The notes under the pieces were generated by a model, which was not told where the DNA came from, did not search any database, and was given only the letters and a program-made list of their open reading frames with translations. The position numbers and the translations under genes were made by a program. This document shows positions 47,416-58,468 of a stretch of 64,000 bases of DNA, piece by piece (the first letter of the stretch is position 1; each line of letters starts with the position of its first letter). This stretch comes from Epiperipatus broadwayi (taxonomy: Eukaryota; Onychophora; Udeonychophora; Euonychophora; Peripatidae). The stretch spans positions 1,490,001 through 1,554,000 of the forward strand of contig JAQFVV010006311.1 of the NCBI GenBank assembly GCA_028023455.1, read 5' to 3'.

Positions 47416-48283
47416 TACACCTGGGTCTCATTTTACACGATAGATACGTTCCTCAGAAAATACACGCAAACGAAATCGTGCAAAAATAGATGTAACTTAC
47501 ATTGAAAAAGGGGGATGTGGTCTATGATTTTTCAAAATTCGCATAAAAGCAAAGCATCAACATAAAATTACTTTAAAATTTGCGCAAAAAAAATAAGGAA
47601 ATAAAATATGACTAATAAAAAATTTCAAATTTGAAAAAAATTGATACAAGACAAACTTTTTTTAACTATAATATTTAATTTTATTCAAAATAATATATTT
47701 TTATGCATAATTTACAGTACAGTAATTTACATTTTTTATACATGTTTTAATTATTATGATTTTCTGGTGACAATGTAATTAGTAATTAATCTTTGAGACA
47801 ATGATTTTATTAATTGTTTATGAAGCTCGCGATATCCAGACATACAACTATTTAGCTCTCGGAATTTAAGAGCACGTTAATGATTAGTGTCATTAATAAA
47901 AAAAATAATAATTGATTACGTTCTTTTTTAAAAAGCAAAAATAGAATGTGATTTAAAATGCAAAATTAACATGCACAATGTTTGAACAAATTTACATTAT
48001 AATCTTGTAAAATTTAATATGTGTATACATAAAATGTGGAAATCATGATTTTAATTTCATTATTGCATAAAATCTTACTATTATAAAGCACTGAAAATAT
48101 TGAAATTACTAAGATGAAAGTCGAATTCCAATAATGTGCTATTACTTTCAATATAACGTAAGTGCACAAAATTTATTATTTAAAGTAATAGCACATTATC
48201 GGAAATTGACTTCCGGTGAAACACGAATCGCGTAATTTCAAAATCATGTTAAATAAGTCCACGTAAAAAGAGACCCAGGTGTA
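47416..48283. mobile_element. non-autonomous DNA transposon with CACCTGGGTCTC termini
   Basis: The left end TACACCTGGGTCTCATTTTAC is mirrored at the right end by GTAAAAAGAGACCCAGGTGTA (complement TACACCTGGGTCTCTTTTTAC). The flanks allow a TA target duplication (TA before CACCTGGG at 47416-47417, TA after at 48282-48283), as in Tc1/mariner/pogo-type elements. Near the ends, cytosine-rich words such as ACGATAGATACGTTCC, CGAAATCGTGC and ACACGAATCGCG stand out from the AT-rich flanks. A second foldback (48119-48212) is nested inside. No transposase frame is visible in 868 bp. Superfamily is inferred from the TA flanks only. Confidence 0.68.
48119..48212. repeat. nested inverted repeat inside the CACCTGGG element
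   Basis: AAGTCGAATTCCAATAATGT with GCTATTACTTT (left) is mirrored by AAAGTAATAGCACATTATCG with GAAATTGACTT (right). The arms are about 30 bp around a 34-bp loop. Confidence 0.65.
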
Positions 48284-51200
48284 TAATAAACCGGTACTTA
48301 CATATTAGTTTGGTGGTCCAATTATAGTCTTTATTAAAATCATTATGAATATCTATGATTGATAAATATGTGATAGTATATTTTATTTAATTAATTAATT
48401 AAATTTAATTTTCAAGGATAAGTTGCTGAAAATTTCTAGAGTATTTTTATATCTGTTATACATTTTTTATTAACTTCTAGTTACTACTGACCTACTTTTG
48501 CTTTAAATATAGCCATATTTTGCCGTGTAAATAAATTGATATTAATATAGAAAATGAAGTTATTATTTACAAGGTTGTTAAAAATGATTCTTTAAATCTT
48601 TAACAAGTTAAATTTACATAATTAATTAAATAAAACATACTATCAAATATTTAGCAATCATAAGTAATGAAGACAAAAATTTCACTGCAGACTAATACAT
48701 AAGTATCAATAAACCTATATCTCAAAGATGGAAATCAGGATAATTACTGGAAGGATTATTTTTGCAAATAGTTTAACAATGCTTTCTTCCGTTATCAATA
48801 TTATTCAGAATTATAATCCAATTGGTGGCCCAATAATTTTTTTTTTTATTAATTGGGCTTAATATTTTACTGAATTACATTTTTGTAATAAGCTAAATTT
48901 TCCATATACTAAACAACTGGTTGCAGAACATTTTAATGATAAAGACAGTAAAGTCCACATTCATATCTACAGTTAAATCTTTCATAATAGTAAAATATTT
49001 CACCAAGTAGCAATATAAATGTGCTGATAATACAATAAAACATATAAGACTTAAAATGCAAACTCAGTAAGACATTTATCTTTATTTATGAATAACTTCA
49101 AAAACGTTTTATAAATATTTCTTAATCTATATTTCTGCACGAAGCTAACATTCATTATATCATCATTTAAAATTATCGCCTATATTGTGGATAATAAAAA
49201 TAAAATGAGGGTATTAAAGTATTGATATATTTTACCACATTTTTATAAAATCAATTTTAATCATCATTAATATTTATAGTCGTAATCTCTCTTATTTTAA
49301 ATGCATTAACCTTGGTCACATAGTCTCACAGTATATTGCTGGAACTTGTTCCAAATATGCAAAAATTGATATAATTTCCTCTCTTTGGTTATAACTCAAA
49401 TTTTGGAATAATGTATAATGCTAAGTCGAACTTTTCCCATTACATATTTTGTTAAACAGTAATATCTCTTATTTAAACATAACACTAAGCCCAAATCAAA
49501 ACGCACAACCATCTTAACAGCAATAAATTACTCCAATCAAAAACATCTACTAGTACATATGATAGTATAAATATTAATATGTTGTTTACTTGAAATATAA
49601 ATTAAAACAAGTTCAACTTTAAATTTTAATATTAAATACATCAGTAAATGATCATTTCAAATAACATGTGGATAAACTAAATATATCAATTATTAATGTT
49701 CATAATTTCAATTATTACTAGACAATGCTATAGTTAGAGCAATTAATGTACATTCATTTTACTAACATATCAGCATAGCATAATAATTGAGTGCTTCCCC
49801 ATATGATATGAAAAATTTATAAATAACTGAAACTCCTTCAGAGCTTGAACTTATTAAACAATTAGTAATTCTTAGTGTTTTTTTATAAATACTTATTATT
49901 TAGAATTCTGATGATGATATTTATTATTATATATTTATTCTTATGAAACTTTTATATTTCAATTTTTGAACTCTTTTTGGGCTCTAAATAAGTTAGTCAT
50001 TTTAAAAATTAATTCCCAATTATATACATATGTGTGTGAAATAAAAGTTTTTAATTAAAAATCACTAAGATACATTAGGAACCACAGAAATTTAAAACAC
50101 CACACATTCCTGCATTAATTATCCTTCATCTTGATTATAACATATACCTTCTGGAGAAGATACAATGTCATTTTACATTTTGTTTTCTCTTCCAGAATTT
50201 TACTGACAATTATGTTAACATATTAATTACAAAATACAAAAAAACTAATACTGGTTGTCTAATAAATATTGATGAAAATGTCTGCTTAGAACCTAACTAG
50301 TATACTTTATATGGGTTCAGATTACCATTGAATGCTATTACAAGATATTCAATAGCAGAAATAGCCATGATGCTTCTAATCACAGCACTACATTGTCAAT
50401 ATAAATTGAAACACTACTGATCAAAATTATAAGTATAAGCCATACATCTCATCTCTAATGGTTTTGTCTAAGTAATCAAGATAAAAAGTAAATAATGGTT
50501 ATAAAAAATTATTGCCGATTTCTTTGAAATCATTAAAAAGTTTAAATAATTTTATATAATTCTAACTATCTAATATTTATCTTCTTATTTGACTTTAAAG
50601 AGCAATTAGGTAATAGAAAGTAGATCTAAAAGTTACAGCTAACAATTCAAATTAATCCTTAAAATATGACCTTAAAATGAAGATACTTTTTTGTCATTAT
50701 ATATCTGTATATTTTGTGTCATCAATTATATTTTAAGAGTATGATCTTGCTTATCAAAATATAATAACATTCTAGATGCATCATAATATCAGGAAATCAG
50801 CCTAGAATATATAATATGAAAGTTTTATTAAAGACAATTATAATGTGGAGGTTAACTTCTTAAACATATTTTTTGCCATCAATATGCAAAAAATTCTAAA
50901 AATATCAGGGCAAATATGAACATTAGTTATTATTGATATTATCTAATGAAATGGTTGAATGCAATTTTTAAACTGGTGTAAGATTTTCTCTTTTATTCAT
51001 TTTCTAATCAGTAATATCAGAATATAAGTAAAGATAAAATATTAACTATTGTTGTCATTGACTTTTTTCTATGTTCACATGACATGAGAATGGTAACATA
51101 CAAATAGTTGGATGAACCAATACTAAATTTTTAGAAGCTTGGGAATTTTTAGTATATATAAGTCTTCCTGTAGACATTATTTTCTTTTTTCAAGTAACTT

Positions 51201-51360
51201 ATCAATGAACAATAATATCCTAGCAAGGTTTTCATTTTTTAATATTATTTACAGATTGCAGTCTGTATTAGTTTTCTTGTAATAATATTAAATCATTTTA
51301 AAATAATGCTATCTATATTCAGTCTGCAATTCAAAATTAAGTTGAGAATATTGAGATAAT
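48284..51360. other. AT-rich stretch of 3.1 kb, nothing recognised
   Basis: No coding domain, RNA gene, terminal repeat or foldback was found by eye. Confidence 0.5.
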
Positions 51361-51502
51361 TTTCAAATCTTAATGAAAATTCTCTTAGGGTATATATATA
51401 TATAATATTTAAATACATGTACTATATATACTTTCAAATCTTAATGAAAATTCTCTTAGGGTATATATATATATAATATTTAAATACATGTACTATATAT
51501 AC
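51361..51502 (+). repeat. exact 71-bp tandem duplication
   Basis: The unit from TTTCAAATCTTAATGAAAAT to GTACTATATATAC (51361-51431) is repeated without change at 51432-51502. Exact identity in neutral AT-rich DNA implies a recent duplication or assembly duplication. Confidence 0.9.
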
Positions 51503-51515
51503 TTTAAACTAGATA

Positions 51516-51591
51516 AAATTAGAGGGGATTTGAATCCAGACTTTCAAGCTCCCTTTAGTCACCCACACCACCTTATACAATTGATATACAT
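51516..51591 (-). repeat. tRNA-like SINE head, copy C (inverted)
   Basis: On the minus strand it reads TTGTATAAGGTGGTGTGGGT then GACTAAAGGGAGCTTGAAAG, TCTGGATTCAAATCCCCTC and TAATT. The last part resembles a tRNA T-arm (GGATTCAAATCCCC) and TTGAAA an anticodon loop of serine type. It faces copy D 50 bases away, so the pair can form a hairpin. Confidence 0.55.
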
Positions 51592-51640
51592 AACCACATA
51601 CATGTGAAAAAGTTTTCAATATACATCCTTGATCATGTTT

Positions 51641-51764
51641 ATCAGTTGTATAAGATGGAATGGATGATTAAAGGGAGTTTGAAAGTATCAGTTGTATAAG
51701 ATGGAATGGATGATTAAAGGGAGTTTGAAAGTCTGAGTTCAAATCCCCTCTAATTACATTACAT
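51641..51764 (+). repeat. tRNA-like SINE head, copy D, with exact 46-bp internal duplication
   Basis: The unit ATCAGTTGTATAAGATGGAA ... GGGAGTTTGAAAGT (51641-51686) is repeated exactly at 51687-51732. It then continues with TCTGAGTTCAAATCCCCTCT and AATTACAT. Only the second unit is followed by the T-arm-like part. Copies A, B and C share this sequence. Confidence 0.65.
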
Positions 51765-52124
51765 AATATTCAAATTTTCTAAATAATAATTAGGAAATTT
51801 CATCTCTAACAACTAGTGAGTACAGACTTAGCAGCAATATATTATTGTACAATTATGCACACAATCAAATCCTAAGAAAAATACAGTTAATTACATAAAC
51901 AGATCTGTAATGTTTAGATACCTATTAATTACAATGTTCAATATTTTTTATTATATGGAATATTGGTCATATCTCATACCAAAATAAATCATCTCAGTAG
52001 TTAGGGAATATGTAGTAAAATTACTAGCTCTTTGTTTTTTAGTGTTGTTTATTCATACTGTCTTTTGCTAATTAAAACTTTTATTATATGTATTAGTCTA
52101 TAGTTTGTGAATTAAAATGGGAAG
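51765..52124. other. AT-rich stretch, nothing recognised
   Basis: No feature visible. Confidence 0.45.
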
Positions 52125-52905
52125 CTAAGGGAATAAAAGTAAATGGAGAATATTTAAGTCATGTAGATTTTGAAGATGATGTGGTTGATTTTTACAAATA
52201 ATGCTTTGGAGCTTCAGGAAATATTGCAAAAGTTACCTCATGAAAGTAAGAGTTGAATTAAAGAAAAATGGCTAAAACAACTAAAATAATGTTTTTCAGA
52301 AGAAAAAAAAAAGAAGACTGATAATGATGAATTAGAAGAAGTTAACAACTACACATACCTTAATTATATTATTAAACATATGGAAGCATGGTGGATAAAA
52401 TTATTCATAGAATTAAACTTATGCTTTTGGTAAAAGTAAAATAATATTAAAAAGAAATATGCCTATATGTTTGAAAAGATTTTTAATAAATGTGTTTTTC
52501 CAGTTCTTACTGAAGGATCTGAGATTTGGACACTTAACAAGAAGGGAAATATAAAGACTTTAGACAACTCAAAGAATGGAGGATTTATATTAGATATAAC
52601 AAGATGCGATCATAAACAAAATACATGAGTGAGAGAACAAATAGATATTACTCATATCACTGAAAGAATTAAAAGTCTGAAATGGAATTGGGTTGAATAT
52701 ATTGCTAAAAAAAGTTGTAATAAATGGACATTTGAAGTAAACTGGATTCCAAGATATTGTAAAAAAATCTAGAAATAGACCACATGTGAGGGGTTGAAAA
52801 ATACAGAAGTTTACTGGCATTATATGAAGAAGAGAGGGTGGAGATTGAAGAAACCAGATTAAACTTGGAGAGACCTTCATCCTGAAATCATTCAATAATG
52901 GTTAA
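52125..52905 (+). pseudogene. RTE-type LINE, 3' part of reverse transcriptase ORF, decayed
   Basis: Plus-strand fragments in changing frames match the end of an RTE reverse transcriptase. NGEYLSHVDFEDDVVDFYK corresponds to the catalytic F-A-D-D block, with Glu for Ala. A MAKTTKIMF-like block follows, then EEVNNYTYLNYII, FNKCVFPVLTEGSEIWTLNKK, ITERIKSLKWNW and NWIPRYCKK. Numerous stops and shifts show it is dead. It reaches further upstream into the palm domain than the copy at 5248-5757 and is more diverged. The long open frame on the opposite strand (52590-52895) is a shadow. Confidence 0.8.
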
Positions 52906-54268
52906 AAATAATAATTATATATACTTGCTACATATAAATCATATTATTGTAATCAATGTCATTGAAAAAAGAAATAATATCTTACAATAAACTGTTTAAA
53001 ATTTTATACATATTTATCAAGTTATATTACCAAATATATGGATATGCTTTGTTTTAATGTTAGGTTTAACATTTAAAAATTTAAAAAAAAAAGAAAAGAA
53101 AGAGTACTTTTTTAAAAAAAAAAACATATGTATTGAAAAATTGCTGGTAGATATTAAAATTAAAGTTATGTTTTTTTTTTACTTAAATATAAATTTTAAA
53201 TACTTTTAAACTATAATATCTGCCTTAAATTTTATATAACTTAATATTCAGATTTTTGCTAATATTGATGTTTAATACAGTCCATTATTCTTTTATATAT
53301 ATATATGGATAGATATTATTATATGAAACATTAGAAATAGAAAAAATATGAAATCTAAATTAAAACTATGCAAAATCAGTTTAAAATTGTTAAGTATCGT
53401 TATTTAAAATAAATTAATATATTTTGTTACGTTATTCGAATTTAAATATAGAAATTTCATACTAATAATCGTTGGCTTGAAGTGTTTATTGATTTTCCAA
53501 TAGTATTACTAATTTTAATCATAGACATTGCTAAATTAAAATCCTACAAACTTCTTATTTAAATTTTTGAACTAATTTTGCTTTCAACTGATTTATAGTT
53601 TTACCCAAAGTGTTTACATACATTTACAATTAGAATGAGGGATACTTTATTATTCAAACTTAATCAGATGGCCTTTAAATTAATTCAAACAGATTTGTCA
53701 CAAAAAGTACAAAAGCGAAACAAATTATTGTACTTTCAATTCAGTTGAGTAAAATTCAATTTTCCATCTATGTTGCACAAGAATAGTTTGGATAATCTAT
53801 AAATGAATGTAAGTATAAATATATTTGCCACTTTTTTATATAGAGGAATATATTCTTTTTGATGACACTGCATTGTATGATACTTATACAAAATAATGTT
53901 TTGTGTCTACAGTGATGTTTTTTTCATTTTTCAGTCTTGTTGACCTATTTTAATAGTTAAAACTTTTAGATCAAAAATAGTATTTTTAGGGAGATTTTTT
54001 TTTGACTGAAAAATTGGATTTCTATCATTTGAAAAATCGTCACTAATGTAATGCATTCATCTTCCTTAGATATTGGTTATTAAAATATCTTAATGATAAA
54101 TCTTAGAGAAATAAATGATCTTTATAAACTTTATATTATTTAGATATCTAACTTATCAGCATACATAAATATGACTTGATAAAATAAATTAAATAATAAA
54201 GTGGTAAAAGCTGCATAGCTTATTTTTTTAAATATTACGTAAATATGATTAGATTATATAATTATGTA
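52906..54268. other. AT-rich stretch, nothing recognised
   Basis: No coding or repeat signal other than homopolymers. Confidence 0.5.
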
Positions 54269-54496
54269 TGTCTACATCAATTCAATTACAACTACTACTC
54301 AGTTGTTTAATACTACAACATTTTATTAGTTCAATACTTAATAATATTACAATATGTGTCTGTACATACCTTTGTTACAGTGGTTTATATTAGTGAGTCC
54401 AACAAATATGTTGATGCCATTATTGTGAATCCGGGACTGAAAAATGTTCATCCTGTAGCTAGTCTTTGTGATGTCATATAAACATAATAAATAACA
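54269..54496 (-). repeat. 3' LTR of the Gypsy element
   Basis: This 228-bp repeat matches 58242-58468 with roughly 10-12 percent differences by eye, indicating an old insertion. It is bounded by TG and CA on the minus strand. Confidence 0.85.
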
Positions 54497-54509
54497 CCCC
54501 TTCCCCTTT
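54497..54509 (-). other. polypurine tract of the Gypsy element
   Basis: AAAGGGGAAGGGG on the minus strand abuts the LTR start TGTTAT. This is the usual plus-strand primer of LTR elements and overlaps the end of the pol frame. Confidence 0.8.
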
Positions 54510-55566
54510 AGAATGAGACTTCATAGTCTTCAAGATACTCCAGATGTTTATGTTGACATGAAAGGTGCTCCTTGTATGGTTTTGGAGATGATTGGCAGAG
54601 AGGTGTTGGATTAGTGTTGCCTGTGGTTTCCGTTGCCACTTCAGGTAGTGTTTTTTGGAGCATCAGCAGTTCCTTTGCCGAAGTTGAGCTCAATTCATCA
54701 GTGACATTCACTCTTGCTCACAATTTATCTATGTGCTTGTGTTGCACCCCCAAGTCTGTCTGAATTTCATATGATCAGGGGCCTGTCCACTGTTCTACTG
54801 TGGCAGGAATCCAAGGAGAGCCCCTCCCAGTGGCTCATGCAAAAACCACATTATGTGGTTGAAATTTGCATATTATCTTCTGTGCATTGGGTGTGGCTCT
54901 CAGGGCTCTATCTGGATGTATGAAATCCAAACATGTATGAAGATATCTGTTAAAAGGCTGGACTTAATCCTGTGGCTGCAGATAGTGTGACATGTTGAGT
55001 TAATCAGGTATCGAGCTATATTCTGCTCCAATTTCCACATGTCACATCTCAGGCTCTCTTTTATTGACTGTATGGCCCTCTCTGTGAGACCATTACTTGC
55101 CAGGTGGTATGGTATGACCTGTACATGTTGGACTCCATTACTGATGAGGAATGTTGAGAATTCCAACTACGTAAATTGTGGTCCATTATCAGACACACAC
55201 ATTCTGGTATTCCATTAGTGGAAAATAGATCTCGCAGTGCTGCAACTGTTGCCCTTGAACTCATTGTTTGCATTTTCTACACCTCTATCCATTTTGAGTA
55301 AGTGTCCATGACAATGAGAAGCATCTGTCCATCAATGGGGCTTAAAAAATCCAAGTGCAATTGAGACCATTGTGTCAATGGTGCCTCCCAGGGGTATGAC
55401 AGATTATGGGGACATGCATGCCCTATGACTTGGCAATGCATGCATTTTCCCACAAGGTATTCTATGTCAGTACATCGATGCCCACCATATATATGATCTT
55501 TCCAATGCCTTAGTTCTTACAGTGCCTGAGTGACCTATGCGAAGCTCATTTAGAATCAATTTCTGT
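54508..55566 (-). pseudogene. Gypsy integrase region of pol, frameshifted
   Basis: From right to left the minus strand shows the integrase zinc-binding module (GHSGTVRTKALERSYIWW then CMHCQ). The catalytic core begins with HLDFLSP (first Asp) and MDTYSKWIEV, continues ATVAALRDLFSTNGIPE, and has the second acidic site changed to IMDHN. A YHLASNGLTERAIQ block carries the conserved Glu region. Frames change near 55270 and 55150-55190. A final frame (54711-54508) ends YLEDYEVSF just before the polypurine tract. The enzyme would insert the element's DNA. This copy cannot make it intact. Confidence 0.8.
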
Positions 55567-55888
55567 AGTGATGAAGATATGATAACATGAGACCCCCCAC
55601 AGCATACAGTTCTTGGGTGTGGTAAGTTCATTTCATCTTTTTAAAAAGGTTGTAGTTTCATGTCTGTGGCTTTGATTGGCCAGGTGGCAAGAATATAGTT
55701 TTTTATTGTTGCTAACAAAAAGTCTCTACATGTCACTTGTGCGACCTGTTCTGCCACTGCAGGGGAAACTTCAATTCTTTCCAAAACAGGACACCACTGA
55801 TTTTGCAGCTTTCATATTTGGTTGACAGAGTGGGCATCTTCTCAATGTGTCTGCATTTGAAATCTTCCTTCCTGGTCTGTACTCCAGC

Positions 55889-56134
55889 TTAAAAGAATAG
55901 GCATTCATTGTGTGTGCCCATTCTTGCATTCTGGGTGATAATATTATGGGTGTTGCCTAGCAGTGGCTGATGGTCTGTGTTTATTTTGAATTTGATTCTA
56001 AATAGAAAATGATAGAAGCATTTAACTCCAAATATTATTGTCAAAGCTCCCCTATCGATTTGTGCATAGTTTCTTTCAGCTTTAGATAAAGTGTGTGAGA
56101 TGAAAGTAGCCAGGGCAGTTGATCCATTGGCCAA
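55889..56134 (-). pseudogene. Gypsy RNase H region of pol
   Basis: This 81-residue open frame contains TLSKAERNYAQIDRGALTI and FKINTDHQPLLG, the conserved blocks at the start of Gypsy RNase H (the TDH motif carries a catalytic Asp). RNase H removes RNA from the RNA-DNA hybrid during reverse transcription. The flanking frames are broken by stops. Confidence 0.82.
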
Positions 56135-56401
56135 TCACATATGTAGTACTACCCCAATTACATATGGTGAAGTATCACATGTAAGCCAGATGTCCAGGTT
56201 GGGATCAAATGGCACAATACACTATCAGAGGTCAATGCCTCCTTAAAGTTTTAAAATGTCTTTTCATTTCTCATTGTCCAGGTCCATGTGACATTTGTTT
56301 GTAGTAACCAATGTAGGGGCTCAGCTATGGTTGCTTGGCCTGGGAGAAAATTATTATAGAAGTTTAAGTCCAAGAAATGCTTTTAATTCTCCCAAATGCT
56401 T

Positions 56402-56790
56402 TTAATTCTCTTCATTCCTCGGGGATTGGGCATTTCTAATTACTTCCATCTTTCTCGGTGATGGGCGGAAAACCTTATTATCAATTTTATATCCCAGAAA
56501 ATCCACAGTATTTACTCTGAACACACATTTTTCCTTGTTTGCCCTCAATCCACTGTATGTCAGCCTTTCCAATACCATGTGTAATTTTGCACATAAATCA
56601 CTCATTGACATGGCACAGATTAAGATATCATCAAAGTACACATAATCTCACTTATCCTGTAGATTTGAGGATTGGTACCATCAGTGTTGTCCATATTGGG
56701 TTGTTCTCCGGCTCAATGATTCCTTCATAGAGCAGTATCTCTTATGTGAGATCCACCTTATTTTTCATGGTGAGTGGTAATGGCCAGACT
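56402..56790 (-). pseudogene. Gypsy reverse transcriptase with internal deletion
   Basis: The open frame 56641-56402 starts with YFDDILI, the catalytic YxDD box. It continues LERLTYSGLRANKEKCVF and VDFLGYKID, standard RT thumb blocks. Just upstream (56650-56790), in another frame, is text like the RT N-terminus (EGIIEP-like, then WTT and MVPI). Only about 50 codons separate the polypurine-distal frame from YFDD, where Ty3/Gypsy RTs need well over 100. The palm and finger blocks between are therefore deleted, near 56645-56665. Confidence 0.8.
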
Positions 56791-56791
56791 C

Positions 56792-57136
56792 TCAGTTTAA
56801 TTGGAGGATAAGTTGGTCCACTGGCCATGAAATGGCTGGCCCCTTATACATTCCTATTGATGAGTTGAATATCTGCAGATACTTGCTAATGATGTCTTGG
56901 ATGGATCGTTCAGTGATACTATGAATTCCTGATAGTAGGTCCAAACCATTCACATCCCAATAGAATTGTGCATGGATTCTCCGTACCAACAATTGTAAGT
57001 GGCATGTGTCCTTCCTGTATTGTATAGGTATTACACATTGTTCTTTAAATGCTTTTGCATGATGTTGGAAGTCTCTTAGTATGATATGAGTCGACCTCCA
57101 TTTTGCATTCTTTGCAGTATATGTATATATATGCAA
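56792..57136 (-). pseudogene. Gypsy protease-like region and pol N-terminus
   Basis: The frame overlaps the zinc-knuckle frame and continues in another phase, marking a frameshift near 57100. Blocks such as HLQLLVRRIHAQFYWDVNGL and ISKYLQIFNSSIGMYKGP match the stretch between aspartic protease and RT in Gypsy pol. The protease active-site triplet would be in KMEVDSYHT (near 57080). There DSG or DTG has become DSY, so the protease would be dead. Confidence 0.6.
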
Positions 57137-57401
57137 TAATTTTATGGATCAAGCCATTCTGGTGCATTTCATGGATGTGATCTATGATTTTTTTTTCCAA
57201 TTCAGTCACTGTCAAGTATCGATCAGGCATCCTTGGAATATTTTGTTGCTTTGCTCGGCAAACACTCTGTAGGTGTCCCACTCTCTGACAAAAATGGCAT
57301 TTGGTTCTTTTAAAAGAACATTCTGCTTGGTTGTGTTGAACATCACAGCCATCACAAGGAGTGGTACCTGACTGAGGGATATCATTGTTTCTTTTGTACA
57401 C
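57045..57401 (-). pseudogene. Gypsy gag zinc knuckles
   Basis: At 57356-57258 two zinc knuckles read CDGCDVQHNQAEC and CHFCQRVGHLQSVC. The second is a canonical CX2CX4HX4C knuckle that binds retroelement RNA. The first has CX2CX3HX4C spacing, as seen in many animal Gypsy gag proteins. The frame differs from that of the upstream gag, so a frameshift lies near 57400-57480. Confidence 0.85.
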
Positions 57402-57960
57402 CGGTGTTTGAAAGGGTGGTAGTGACCCCGGAGGGTTATTACGGTAAACTGTTGGTTTGTTCCATCGACTAAATCTACAGTTGGCATGGATGAGCTTGTG
57501 TCATGGATTTTATGCACCTGTATTGATGCTGCCTCCATAGCCAAGCTATGCTGAACAGCCATTTCCATGGTTAAGCTTTCATCCATTAGTAGTTTGTGTT
57601 GTGTTGCCTCATCATTAAGCCCACAGATAAATTGGTCCCAAAGGCACTCTGCAAGTGAATAGTGAAATTCACAACCCTCTGTCAGATATTGGAGGTCTGC
57701 CAAGAATATGCTTACACTTTTTCCCTCTCATTGACAATGTTGATGAAATTAGAAACACTGGTATATGACCAACGGCTATGGGTTAAAATACTGCTAAATG
57801 ATGCCTTGGTATGACCTTTTCTGAGGCAATGCCAGAGATATAAGGGAGAACAGGATAGTTGCACACCTCCTGTCATCAGTATTTATGTTATTAGCTTCAT
57901 AAAAAAATCCACTTGCAATGCATATGTATCCTACAGGTGTGGTGAGTCGGTATCAAATGA
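57212..57960 (-). pseudogene. Gypsy gag, capsid part
   Basis: The open frame 57703-57212 carries ADLQYLTEGCEFHYSLAECL, DQFICGLNDEATQHKLLMD and MAVQHSLAMEAAS, typical of the C-terminal capsid of animal Gypsy gag. Upstream, in other frames to about 57960, RRCATILFSLISLALPQ resembles the preceding helices. The true start codon could not be located. After about 57480 the frame leaves the gag sequence because of the shift described for the zinc knuckles. Confidence 0.75.
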
Positions 57961-58241
57961 CACTAAAGAGCCAATAGTTGTCATTACATGATATAATAAG
58001 TTGAGGAGAAATCCAAAATTTATCTGACATTTCTGTCCTGCATGTGAATTCTGACTTTTTTTTTTTAGTGAAAAAGAAAATGCGAGGGAAAAACCCATTG
58101 TATGACAGTTTATGACATAACAATAATAATTGAATGTTTATCTATGTTAGTTACCTTATGTCTTATATCTATTTTTTTAACAGAATTGGTCATGCTTGCA
58201 CATTCATTTGAATATCTGATCTTCATCACCAATTTGTGTTA

Positions 58242-58468
58242 TGTCTACATCAATACAATTACAACTACTAGTCAGTTGTTTAATATTACAACATTTTATT
58301 AGTTCAATACTTAATTATATTACAATATGTGGCTGTACATACCTTCTTTACAGCAGTTTATATTAGTGAGTCCAACAAATGCATTGATGTCATTATTGTG
58401 AGTCCATGACTGAAAAATGTCATCCTGCAACTAGCCTTTGTGATGTTGCATAAACCCAATACATAACA
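58242..58468 (-). repeat. 5' LTR of the Gypsy element
   Basis: This is the 227-bp partner of 54269-54496. On the minus strand it starts TGTTATG, ends GATGTAGACA, and would carry the promoter. Confidence 0.85.

Larger units (their letters stand above)
54269..58468 (-). mobile_element. Ty3/Gypsy LTR retrotransposon with broken gag and pol
   Basis: Direct repeats of about 228 bp lie at 54269-54496 and 58242-58468. On the minus strand each starts TGTTAT and ends GTAGACA. Reading from right to left gives gag, two zinc knuckles, a protease-like region, a deleted reverse transcriptase, RNase H and integrase, the Ty3/Gypsy order. A purine tract (AAAGGGGAAGGGG on the minus strand, 54497-54509) lies directly before the 3' LTR. 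Behind the 5' LTR the minus strand reads TAACACAAATTGGTGATG, a candidate primer-binding site. GC is clearly higher than the surroundings. Many stops and frameshifts and an internal RT deletion make it inactive. No matching target duplication is visible. Confidence 0.88.

Noticed and set aside
51361-51764. Possible CRISPR-like direct repeats
   Set aside because: There are only two units each, exactly adjacent with no spacers, in eukaryotic AT-rich DNA. They are simple tandem duplications.
54572-54923. Plus-strand frames over the Gypsy element
   Set aside because: They are antisense shadows of the integrase and pol end; they have no domain and contain the complement of the polypurine region.
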